Shown piece after piece: positions 53,001 to 64,000 of a DNA stretch of 64,000 bases. Each line of letters opens with the position of its first letter. Position 1 is the first letter of the stretch. Under the pieces are notes generated by a model, which was not told the origin of the DNA, searched no databases, and was given only the letters and a program-made list of their open reading frames with translations. This DNA is from Zingiber officinale (Eukaryota > Streptophyta > Magnoliopsida > Zingiberales > Zingiberaceae), in NCBI RefSeq assembly GCF_018446385.1, contig NC_055992.1:98598947-98662946 (forward strand). The letters are read 5' to 3'. The translations under genes were made by a program, and so were the position numbers.

Positions 53001-56000
53001 TCTCAATTTTTATCTCGTAAAGAAAGGAAAGAAATCTTACCAGAAAAAATGAAAATTTATAACAGAATTTCGAACAAAAAGAAATTACTAAAACAGGATG
53101 CTCTTATAGACAAATCCTAACCCATAAATGCTCGACAAACCAAAAATACCCTAAATACCATTAAAATAAAAAGTACTAAAAATAGCAAAAAAGATATTCG
53201 GATCCTCCGAAAAGGACCTAAACCGTGGTTTTTGTGCCCGAAACTAGGTAGTTATGGTTCCTAGTAACAAATGTAGATCTTTAAATTATGCATGCGTGAG
53301 CGCTGACAGAGCCTGATTCCGAGTCCCGAGTCAAAAGTTATGACTTATTGGAGATTGAGTACTCCTAGGTTGGTCTTGCATCACAAACTCAGTGTTGCAG
53401 GTGATGCTGGAGGGTGTTGTGGTGTCTCAGCAAGGCGAGGACGAAGTGAAGCTAGATCTGCGAGGCGGAGTTGCTGAATTTGTAGGGAAAGGGGGTGACT
53501 CCTCGACTTTTGCAGCTAGGAGCTGCTGTCGTGGGTTCTGCACCCGGTGTCGGCACTCAGGTAGCTGCTGACTTGCGTGCAGATGATGTTGACGATGGTG
53601 CAGGCAAAGGATCTGCAATTTGTGGTGAAGAAGAGGATGCACAGAGAAAAGGTTGCAACGTGCATTATGGTAAAAGAGAAGAAGCAACAGAAAGAAAGAA
53701 GAGGTAGATACTTTTGCAGCAACAGAAAGAAGAGAAGAAACAGAGGAAAAGAAAAAAGAAAGAAAATAATAAATAAACTGAAAATTGAAAGAAAGTGGCT
53801 TGATTAGTACTATTAGAGGAGGAAGCTTGAAACAGAGAAATCAACAAAATCAAGAAAAAGTAGCTTGATTATTTAGGTGCATCTGATACAATAGTTGTAG
53901 AGAGAAGAAAGGACAGGATTTTGAGAAGAAAGGGACGATCTAAAAGAAAAATTATGACTTTGATAGGATGTTGGAAATTGAAAATTGTATTAACTCAAAA
54001 TTTGCCCAATAGATTGATGATACGATTTATTTTTCATAAAATACCATACTTATCTAATAAAAATATATACTTTTCTAAAAAATACCAAATAACTTTTTAT
54101 GGAAACTAGCTACATTGTCATATCTCATAAGTTATGGTATCATAATCATATGAATATTTTCAGCCTAAGTTTTTAGGATATATATGGTTATAAAATCATT
54201 ACTATCCACAGTTTTGCTCTTGCTGTCATAGAGAAGTTCTATAGCATAAGACTGCAAAAGCTGTTATACCAGCTTTTTAAGCAAGGAAGTATCTTCAATC
54301 AGGATGATGTTTGAAGTATTTTCGTGGATATGCCTATTTTTTTTTAGTTTATTATTGATATGCCAAAAAAAAAAATGAAGAATGTTTAGCAACATGCCAG
54401 AGTCTTAACTCTCTGGTTTTAGACTGTTCTTTCTCTATTTGTTCTAATTTGCCTGTTAGGTTTGATTTCTTTGGTCAAATTATTCTCTCTTAGTTGATCC
54501 ACACTTTCCTTGCCTCTTTGGTTTTTGACACTTAGGTTATACCTAGCTTGAATGATCTTCCACTATCCCTAAGCTTTTCATAACTGTACTATCTCCAAGC
54601 TACCCAAAACCAATCATCTTAATCCTACTTTATGAAGATTAAGTCAGAATCTCGGAATGGATTTTGATTACAGGAAATAAGCTGATTTGTGATGAATAGT
54701 AAGAATCAGATAACTTTATAGATCGGAGAACTTTGCAATCAATAGTTTAACAATTTTTTTAGTTGCATGGATTCTACTTTACATAGCCATTTGTTGTGTT
54801 AAATTATTGTGCTGCATAATTTTTGTTTAACTCTATTTTTCTTTGCCACCTTCTAGGTGAAAAGTTTCAGGGCTGATGATCTATTGGAATATTACAAAGT
54901 AAGTTTCTCTAGATCGGTTCTTCATGTTCAATATATTGATTGATGCAAAACTCCTTGCTTCTTTCAGAAGCTCCTTTTCTACCTCAATAGTTGATTAATG
55001 TAGTTACTTCCTAATTGCTTTGAAATAGATTATCTTGTTTCTGTTGTTATATTGTATGCTAGTAATTTACTTCTTTTATATGCTCTGTTTTTTGAATATG
55101 TAAATTTCTAAATCCACGTACTTTATTGTTTTCACTATCACCATTCTATTCAATTTCGCAGTCAGATATGAAGCTTAAGAAGTTCTTGCACATAATTGAG
55201 AACTCTCCTGTGTACCCAGTGATCTATGACAACAATAGGTAAATACATTCATTTTGGTGCCCACATTATTGTTTTACAACCTGACAATTACTTGGCTAAT
55301 TTGTCAAATGACTGATTTTGATTATTCCCGAATGCACTTCATACTTCTGTATTATTCTTTACGTTCCTCTGGTGGTGTAGAATTTTAGAATGACAAAAAT
55401 AATAAATTTTGGTATTCTCTTTCTTTTAGAACAAGCTGCGAACTTTCTTATAGATGCATCTTGTTTTCTGCAGAACTGTTCTCTCACTTCCACCAATTAT
55501 TAACGGTGCACATTCAGCAATCAACCTAAAGACAAGAAATGTGTTCATTGAATGTACTGCCACTGATTTGACAAAAGCTAAGATTGTTTTGAATACAATG
55601 GTAGGCAGAAAAATGTTTTGGATGCTCCTAAATGTTAGCTCATGCTTTATAGTTTTGGACCCATTGTGTTCTAATGGGTCTCACTTCCTTTACTTGTCCA
55701 GGTGACTATGTTTTCAGAATATTGCGAAAAGAAATTTGAGGTGGAACCAGTTGAGGTAATTTATTCTGATGGGAAATCTATGATCTGTCCTGATCTTTCA
55801 GTTTCTAGGATGGAAGTCCCTTTATCTGAGATAATTGATCCAATTGGCATCTCTCTTGATGTCTCTGAGGTATTGATATTTTCTGCTTAAGCTAAATGTT
55901 TTCTAGTGTTGGTTAGTGATTTTGTTGAGGACTTGAAGCAATTTAATCTTGTATATGCAAATACTTGCTGAGTTGATACCATGATTAGGTCTTGTAGACT

Positions 56001-59000
56001 AGAATTAGTTTATCACTGTTTTTACGAATAAAACCAGTATCATTTCATGTCTTTTAAGACGCCTGTGGATGCTCTTTCCCTGCAGACAGTTGATTTAATG
56101 TTTCTAATTCAAGCAAGAACATTTATTTGGTTATTTTCCATTTGTATTTATTGACTTGCCAGGAGTTTAGCCATGGATTTAAATTTGTAAGTGGTACTGA
56201 TATTCCTTTAAACTCAGTAGTTCAAATTCCATCCCAAGGAAAAGATGCATGCAACATAGATCCTCACATCTGTGTTCTCTATTTTAACTTTTTTGGTTTT
56301 GATATTTGTCTAAAATTGCAAACTTGTTTAAATTTCAAATAACAATATTTGGTTGTATACTAAAAATTAGTGGCTGGCAGTAATTTGTGATATTTGAAGT
56401 TTTATTTTCCTATATTCTAAGCTATAGAATAAATTCTCCAATTGTGATGCATTAGTCAGGCATGCTGTATTAGTTTTCAGGATTTATGCTCAGTGAATCT
56501 TTTCTTTCAGTTTCTTGTTATTTAGACACTTAAATTAGTTGCCTTAATCCTTCTTTTTTCCTACTATTATCTGTTGTAAATGAACTCCTTCTATGAGAAG
56601 ATTTTTAAATTAAACACAGACGTGAGGCTTTCTAGTAGTTATGACATGTTATCCTCCTGCTTGCATGTTCTTGTATTTGAAATCTTTCTAAAGATGCACA
56701 AGTGAAAATGTTTAAATATGACAGGTTGTAACATTATTAAATAAAATGCAACTGGAAGCAGCTCATTCATCATTGGCCACTGGAGATTTTAATATTGTTG
56801 TTTCTGTACCTCCCACTCGCAGCGACATTCTACATGCCCGTGATGTGATGGAAGTGGGGTTCATAACCAATCTCTTATTACTTTATCATCTACTAAGTAG
56901 TTTGTGGGCAAAATATATCTGATTATTCTTTTACTTTGAATTTGCAAATTTTGTTTTCTTATTCTTAAAGGATGTAGCTATTGCATATGGATACAACAAT
57001 ATCCCAAAATCAAAGCCTAAATGCATGACTACTGGAGGGAGACAACCTTTGAACCGCTTTTCTGATAAAGTCAGAGCTGAGGTAGAAAGGTCGCATATAG
57101 TTGTTTTGTTTGTTCTCTTGAATGCTTGGGTAACTGATTTACTTTTGAAGCTGTCTGTGACCTTTATTTCTATTGGAATCTAGCTCTTATTGGATTGTAG
57201 TTGAACTAATTGTTTCCTCTTCTCTATTTACATTCAATTATTGGTCAAATATTTCTCTTGGGTCATACTCAACATGCTACACCAAAAGTGGCTGTCTACA
57301 ATTAAAACCTCATTCTATGAGATAGAATTCCATGTTTTTTGCTATTGCTTGCTAAGGTATTAAAATGCGGTTCAATGCAGTAAGCAGTTGATAAGACATT
57401 ATTAAAATAACATACTATAAATCACTAAATATATAAGGACAATAACAAAATTATCCTATTTTACATTGCAGTTAATTGAAAATAAATCATAATACAACAT
57501 GCAATTCTTAATCAGAAATCCACATTGCAAAAAACACAAAGCAAATTCATAATTAGTGCCATCATACTACAATGTCAAAATATGAAAAAGATAACTAGTG
57601 TCATATACTCAACATAGGGAGATACTTTGCAATTTAGGTTTAATATTATCTGTAACTTGAACTCAGCCCTCCGATCAAACTGTTTGTTCCCAAGTGAACC
57701 AACCTGGATGCAACTGAGTTGGGTGGCCAGACAGGCTGCATCGGCGGCTTGCCTAACCTGCCTTTTGAATCAACAGACCATACAACCTGTAGGTGAAGTG
57801 GGAGAATGCTGAAGACTGGCTTTTAAAATCATGTTGTATATGCTTCACAGATTTACATGAAGAGCGTATGTGTATTTGTTGGCAATACAAATCCTTTTTT
57901 GCTATGTGGTATACAACTTAATATTGAAGGCATTTATTTGGATGGAAGCAGAGGGAATGGGCTCTCAAATGGATTCTTTCCTTCATTCGCTCAATCCAAA
58001 AAAAAGGAGGGGCACTGGAGTGGTTTCTGCAAATAGGATTTGGCCAGTATTCTGTTCACCCAATTTTCTGCAGATGAGGGTGGATGAGGGAATTCAGGAT
58101 ACAAGAAGACTAATATGCACATGATTTTTGAATAATGACGCTCTATACCTGTCTATATCTTGATCGATTTCCCTCTTATCTTTGCCTTCATGGAACTCTG
58201 GAAGGCCACACTAACCCTCGTCCTTGGTATTAGGGCTGTGAATGAGCCAAGCTTAACATTCTAGCTTGGCCATTAGTTTTACCGAGTTGTTCAAGGTTGC
58301 TTATTGAAATTCATATCGGGCCCAGCCTGTTTCTCTCTTGCAACCACCTTCAAGGTTGCTTATTAAACTTCATATTCGGCCTGGCCTGTTCCTCTCTTGC
58401 AACCACCTACAGGTTTGATTGTCTGTTTATAGTTATTGTGAAATTTGAGACAACATATGGCATGCATGTATTTTGCTTCTGGTTTCATGAATTAGTTTTT
58501 GGCCAGTGTTCGTTACTTAATACAAATGACAAAACTGATTTATTTGACAAGTGGACATCTATTCATAACAATTGAAAAAAATATTTATTGTTGTCTTTCT
58601 TGCTTATCATCGAGGGATGCTTGCATTTTGCATTGTAATTTCATGTGTTTTTTTAGAAAATTTTCCTCAACTCTATGCTATTCCATTGTGAGCGTCTAGG
58701 TTTTAAATATACTAGCCAACATGTAAATAAATATTATTACATTAAAAAACATAAAGTGGAAAATATTACAATAATTTTATGTTTTAAGTTTTTAATTTTA
58801 TGTATAAATTATTTTTATCTAGATGGCATTAATTTATAATGTCATCTGGAATTAATTTATTATATTGATCAGCAAAAACTGTTATGATCTGTGGAAAAAA
58901 TTGGCTGGGTCTTAACTAGGATGAGGTTTTTTTTGATGGAGCTTTTCTTCTATACTACAACTGAAGATATAAAAAATGAATCTTCCGAATCTTTGTATTT

Positions 59001-62000
59001 TACCCTTAACTGATTAAATGCATCTGTTTTCTCAGTTACTATCTTGTTGTCCTTATAGTCAATACTGCCCAAATGGTCTTTCATATGATCTACTTCATTT
59101 AATCATTGTTTTTGTTATTCCTGTGCTAGTAGCTATTCCCTTCCTTTATTCTGTGTTGACTAGTTTTACATGTTTGGCATTTAATTTTAGGAAATTGCGA
59201 AGTTTGTTGTTCTAGGCCTCTCGCCTGGGAGGCTTTACTTGCATAACACCTAGTATTTTGTAAAAATACCATCTTCTGTAGGTTGCAAGGGCAGGTTACA
59301 TGGAAGTCTTAACATGGGTTTTATGCTCACATGAAGAGAATTTTTCGATGCTAAGGCGAAAGGATGATGGAGATAAAGCTGTTATCATAGCAAATCCTCG
59401 TTCTGCTGACTTTGAGGTTTCATTTATACTTTTGACTAGCTTGTGTTTTATTCCTGAATATTAATCATCTTTTAGTTTGTTCATTAGATTCAAACTCTTC
59501 TATCATGACCAAGCAATGTTGAAACCAAAGGTTCAACTATTTGGTGTTGATTTCTTAGATCTTACTACTCTATTGAACTCTTCCAGGCGAACCTATATAT
59601 CACTAGTAGTAAGATGACAACAACTAAATCTTTTTTTATCAAATAACTAAGATTTTCATTATTTTTTTCTACTCACTTCAACTGTATTTCATAAAATGTC
59701 TTATTATATATTCTATTAATCGTCCTTGAACATGATAATCTATTTTTTCTCATTTTGTCATATATTGGAGCTAAACTTAATTCTTCTGAGTTACCTTTTA
59801 TGTTATCCTTTCTGGTAATTCCATGCGTCCATCTTAGCACTTTGCTATATTGATATTTTTTTTGAGTTGTGTTTAATTGCCTAACATCATTGTCCATAAA
59901 GTATGGCAGGATGTCCTCCACAATCCTATCTAACTTCCTCTTAGCCTCAGGTGTACATGACAACACACAATACTCCAAAATCTCCTCTTTGGTTAGATCT
60001 TCCACTCTTTATCTTATTAATTATATCTTCATCAACAGCCCTTGTTGAATAATACATTCTAGTTGTCTAATACTCTTACATGGAACTTCATTTTCATCCA
60101 TCTTAACTACTCACATATCAAATGGTTTGATTTTTGTCTCAAACATAATAAAACTATATATAGTTGTTTAATTTAGCTAATCATATATTGTGAGTTTGTG
60201 ACTTAGCCATATATGACTTGAGAATTGAGTTCTTCATTATTTAATGTATTTTCAAGAATATCTCTCAGTTGTTAACTTTCCTGAAATTCTAGTCCTTGAT
60301 TTTAAATCGTATGTTATTTGATAGCATCAATGTACCAATGCTAATTTTATCAACGAAAATTATAAGATAAGGAAAATGATTGGTTGTTTGCAGAATTTGT
60401 TCCATCTTAAGTGATACTACTAATCAGCTTGAAGGAGTACGTTTTTGTTCTAGATTAGGTGTTAACTGATGGAACAACAATACACATTTATTCACATGAT
60501 TGATGTCTTACAGAGTATCATTTCGTATAGTTACCAATTACGGTGTCAAGCATTTTCAAGCTTCTTTATTTATTATTATTATTTGTTCCAAACAAACAAA
60601 AGTGAGCTCTTATTGAGCCATTTATGGAGGGCTTGTTCATGGATATTATGTTCATTTGACACTTCCTTCCCCTCCTTTCTCCCTCTTTATGTCAAAAAGT
60701 TGTTTGCCTATGGTATACCTTCATATGTTTTAACCTGTTACCTTCTATGTTCTGCTTTGAGAACTGAATTTCATGTCTGTTTGGAATTATGTGACAGGTG
60801 GTTAGAACCAGTCTGATGTCATGCTTATTGAAAACCCTAAAGCACAATATTGACCACCCCAGACCTATAAAGGTATATAATATGTTGGATTGCTAAACAA
60901 GTTTCTCTCTTGTTCTCTCTTGAATGTTCTCTAATGAGTTGTAAACTCCAGGAATTTCTATGTTGTTTAACCAGTAGATTAATGATATTGGTAACTATTT
61001 ACTGATAAAAAACTGAAATCCTATGGGTAATATTTTGGTGCTCATTGTAATTTTTATCATATAAATGCCTGATCATTTAGAATTTTCATTTGTATCTGAA
61101 AAAGAGCATATTAAAATAAAGATGCCAGAATCATGACAATGTAGATGAATTTCGTTGTTGACACATGATGGCTGATTCAGACATGATTAGCTGGTATTTC
61201 AATTTGGCCTGTTTGTCTATTAAAGTTCGCTAGATTTCTTCAGTTTCACAATGGAAAATTTTCAATCAATCCCATCCTAAATCAAACTACTATTCAGTTT
61301 TTTGAGTTCAGATTTTGTGGGTTGTATTTTGGTTTGTGCCATTGCTCAAACAACCTTCTTACCATTACCCCTTCTTTAAGAGGAAAAGTTATTCTATTCT
61401 TCGGAAACATTTAGTTTGCCTGCTCCTGAACATTTAGGAGGAAAAAATTATCTGTGTTTTATGTTTGATTGAACTTGGCATCTTTTGGTCTGAAGTGTAC
61501 TTCCAACCTTTTCACATAAACTCTGTAATTATTTAGATATTTGAAGTTGGTGATGTTGTTGTGTTGGGTGGCGATCGGGATGTCGGTGCATCAAACAATC
61601 GTCGACTTGCAGCATTATATTGTAATGTTTCCTCAGGATTTGAGGTATAATTTTTCTGAAACCACAGTACTCATTATCAAATCCTCCTCTATATGTTGCA
61701 TTCCTCTCTTATTTTCGGCTAAATGCTTTTTGGCTTTTTGTCCATTAGTTTTCCTATTGGTTTATTCAGTGACCTTGATATTTAAGTTAGATTTCCTAGT
61801 TTAGGTGATAGTTTCTTGGAAAAAGAAGACATCTCAATCGGGGTAAATTCATCGTGCAGGAAATTTTGGGATTGGTGGAAAGAATAATGAAAGTTGTAAG
61901 AGCACCTCACATTAATGTCCCTGATAATTATCATAAGCCTTCAGATGTAAGAGTCCTGTATTTTCATTTCTAGTCACAGCTGAGGTTCCTACTCATCCGG

Positions 62001-62717
62001 TTTACCTTGTCATGCAGGAGCCGGAATATTTTCCTAATAGACAATGCAGCATCATATTTAATGGGAAACAAATTGGGAACTTTGGAATTGTTCATCCCGA
62101 GGTACTATATAGAATGCTGCATGCAAAACTTTATACCATTTTAACTTCTATATATGAAATATATAAATTAGCAATTTCATTTACCTGGTTTCACGTAGAT
62201 TTGCCCGATTTATTTTACTAAATTATTCCTCTAATTTTAATCTGTTCTTAATTTTGTATGATTTGTGTTCTCAAAGCCACACTTATCTTAGATTGCAGTG
62301 TCAGAATTATGTTGCATGTATTTCGTTTAATGTAGTGGTCCTCTAGGTCATTATTCTCTACAAGCCCGCACACTGTAAGGATCTAATTTTTTAAGATTCA
62401 AATGTTTAAAGACTATCTTTGCCGATGCTAAATAATAGTAGAATGTTGACAATGTAAAACTAAACTATGAATTTGATGGTCAAAATAATTGGCATTATAT
62501 TTTGTTGAACTTTGGTAAACACTAGGATTTCTTCCATGACCTCGCATTTTCCCCAGAAACTGCACTTTTAGCACTTGTAAAAGACAGTGATGATGAGTGT
62601 GTTTTCATTTAAATATAAATGAGGATATAAGCATCATGATATTTGCAGGTTTTGAAGAAATTTGGTATCCCTGATCCTTGTTCTTTCATGGAGATCGACA
62701 TCCAGTCGTTGTTGTAG
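50060..62717 (+). CDS. cytosolic phenylalanyl-tRNA synthetase beta subunit
   Basis: Charges tRNA-Phe as part of the alpha2-beta2 enzyme in the cytosol. Nineteen exons give 597 residues, the usual length: 50060-50117, 50195-50250, 50346-50458, 50878-51007, 51154-51269, 51354-51420, 51840-51881, 54857-54898, 55162-55238, 55474-55600, 55702-55869, 56725-56853, 56971-57081, 59282-59416, 60798-60872, 61537-61644, 61860-61946, 62018-62101, 62649-62717. All junctions are in frame with GT-AG introns. The N-terminus reads [19 protein letters not shown]; an acidic insert (residues 51-67) follows. The B3/B4 editing domain covers about 115-280 ([12 protein letters not shown]). B5 covers about 315-395 ([24 protein letters not shown]). 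The catalytic-like core follows to the end ([24 protein letters not shown]). No bacterial-type anticodon-binding domain is present, as expected for the eukaryotic form. It looks intact. Confidence 0.96.
51882..54856 (+). other. PheRS intron 7 (2975 bp), repeat-rich
   Basis: Much longer than its neighbours. It has a 13-base G run at about 52233-52246 and mixed-origin sequence from about 52480 to 53960. That part has small purine-rich open frames (such as 52610-52846 and 53577-53807) and a GC-richer patch (53400-53600) unlike flanking intron DNA. Probably old transposon insertions; no family recognised. Confidence 0.55.
57082..59281 (+). other. PheRS intron 13 (2200 bp)
   Basis: Contains non-intron-like patches at 57640-57800 and 57940-58130. 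At about 58227-58255 a TTAGGGCTGTGAATGAGCCA start resembles the terminus of the hAT-type MITE at 35875. A direct repeat (TCAAGGTTGCTTATT..., CTCTCTTGCAACCACCT) occurs twice at 58290-58412. No coding sequence recognised. Confidence 0.5.
59680..60110 (-). pseudogene. RTE-type LINE fragment in PheRS intron 14
   Basis: On the minus strand, short blocks match the C-terminal end of plant RTE-like non-LTR reverse transcriptases: [19 protein letters not shown] (about 60015-59960), [15 protein letters not shown] (about 59845-59795) and [13 protein letters not shown] (about 59770-59730). Frames shift between blocks. It is antisense to the host gene and only the 3' end of the element is present, as usual for LINE insertions. 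Confidence 0.6.
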
Positions 62718-64000
62718 GGTTATGATGCTTATCAAAGGCATGCAGGGACTTGTTGATCATCCTTCAGCTCATTTTTCACTGTTAGAGCCTAATGGCCCTC
62801 CATGATTAAATGTTTTTCAAATGTTATGCTTAATTTTGTTTCTCTCGGTTAAATTTGAATTATAGCCAGGACTTTCATAGTTTTTTTTTGGGACTTTTAA
62901 ATCTAGTTTTCAGTTTTTGGATAATCATTGATGGTATATTATTAAATTTGATTTCCTTCGGTGTCTCATAAACTATAGGTAGTAGCAATAAACCGTCTTT
63001 ATCATCGTTATTCATTTTAAAATGACTATAAAAGAGAATTGTTCTTCCATGACAACAATTGCATGTATTTGTATGATTGTTTTTTGCATGACTTTTTCTT
63101 TAATCTAGTAAATGAATTATTTCTCCAAATTTATAATCACATTTTACAATAACTCAACCGTGCATTTCACAAAATTTATAAAATAAATATAATTTCTAAA
63201 CGTAATATTTAGATTTATTAATTTTTTTTTATCAATTTAATTAAAATGATTTTAATTTAAATTGATTAAATATTATTGTATTATTTGAAAATTTAACTCT
63301 TTTAATAATATTTGATATATTTTAATTTGCCTATGAATTATTCTTAATTGAATCTGTGAAATAGAATAATGCAATCTGAAAGATAATAATAAAGACATAC
63401 TGAATGTTAAAAATAGAACTTCTAAATTTTTTTATTGGTTATCAGGATTAATAAGGATAAATTAACAAGTGTAAACTTTAATTTCTTGATTATGTATGGG
63501 AGGGCTTAATCATTGTCTAGGAGGAATCATACAATGTTACTGTAATGCATCATGTAGTTGATTTTTAGCATGTGCAAGATATATCACTGGTCACCCGACC
63601 ATGTAAAGGGCCCGACATCCCATGATTTACCTCTTACTCTCTGTTTGGGAGGTGAGGGAAAGGATTAATCTTGTTTACGAAGAAGTGAGTTTAGGAGGTG
63701 AAAGGGAAGGTAAGTTTTATCCTTGTGAGGCTAAAAAGAGACCGAAGTCCTTACCTTCCAAATCAGTGTAAGGAGGAAAGGCGAACCCAAACAAAAGTCA
63801 TTTCAATTTTATCCTCAAGCTACCAGAGCTTGAGGGGGAGCCTCGACTATCTTGATGGGCAGCAAAAGTGGAGGTGATGTGCGACGGAGCGAGCGTGCTC
63901 GAGAGGAGGCGGGGCTAGAGGAGACATTGCCATAGGTTGTTCTCTGACTGCTTAATGGGGAAGAGGGGGTAACAACAGTGGAGGAGATGCATGATTGCGT
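62718..64000. other. PheRS 3' end and downstream region
   Basis: The 3' untranslated region probably ends by about 62900. From there to 63500 the DNA is AT-rich without features. At about 63640-63805 a TGTTTGGGAGGTGAGG start and a CCCAAACAAAAG end suggest a small transposon with short inverted ends. The last 200 bases are GC-richer, with no recognised frame. Confidence 0.5.

Overview
The window is plant nuclear DNA, most likely from a monocot. The evidence is spliced genes with plant-type introns, a plant WNK kinase, a cytosolic phenylalanyl-tRNA synthetase beta subunit, and heavy nesting of Ty1/copia retrotransposons, including Sirevirus-like elements that are abundant in monocots. Codon and repeat style would fit Zingiberales (ginger or banana relatives), but that is an impression and not something I could test.

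Left two-thirds (1-35.3 kb) is a stack of transposons. The oldest layer I can see is a Mutator-like element (MULE). It carries a Ulp1-type C48 protease gene on the plus strand (14502-16290) and a convergent MuDR-type transposase on the minus strand (34116 down to about 18590). Into it went a plus-strand copia LTR (5922-6531 plus 13711-14501). That LTR was itself hit by a related copia element in opposite orientation (1-5921, running off the window) and by Sirevirus-like element A (6532-13710, TSD GGTTG). The transposase gene was split by Sirevirus-like element B (19914-33268, TSD ATATG). B in turn holds a hAT transposon in its 5' LTR (20772-24648, TSD TGCTAGTG) and a minus-strand Sirevirus-like element C (28100-32185). 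A, B and C each encode only a Gag-type protein and no recognisable pol. Their LTRs carry tandem hairpin-forming repeats and a duplicated GGCGCC box just upstream of the TATA box.

Middle (35.3-47.4 kb): a direct duplication of about 210 bp brackets a minisatellite split by a 687-bp hAT-type MITE. Next is an apparently intact WNK11-like kinase gene on the minus strand (CDS 38392-37265, one coding intron, two 5'-UTR introns). A minus-strand copia element D follows (39699-47412, TSD AATAT). It was interrupted between reverse transcriptase and RNase H by a 1967-bp solo LTR (40876-42842, TSD CTTTG).

Right (47.4-64 kb): a possible 66-residue membrane-protein gene (minus, 48176-47976), a small inverted-repeat element, then the 19-exon, apparently intact gene for the cytosolic PheRS beta subunit (50060-62717, 597 residues). 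Its large introns hold repeat-derived sequence, including a fragment of an RTE-type LINE. The two large genes are housekeeping or regulatory genes with no visible link to each other. Everything else is mobile DNA or its remains.
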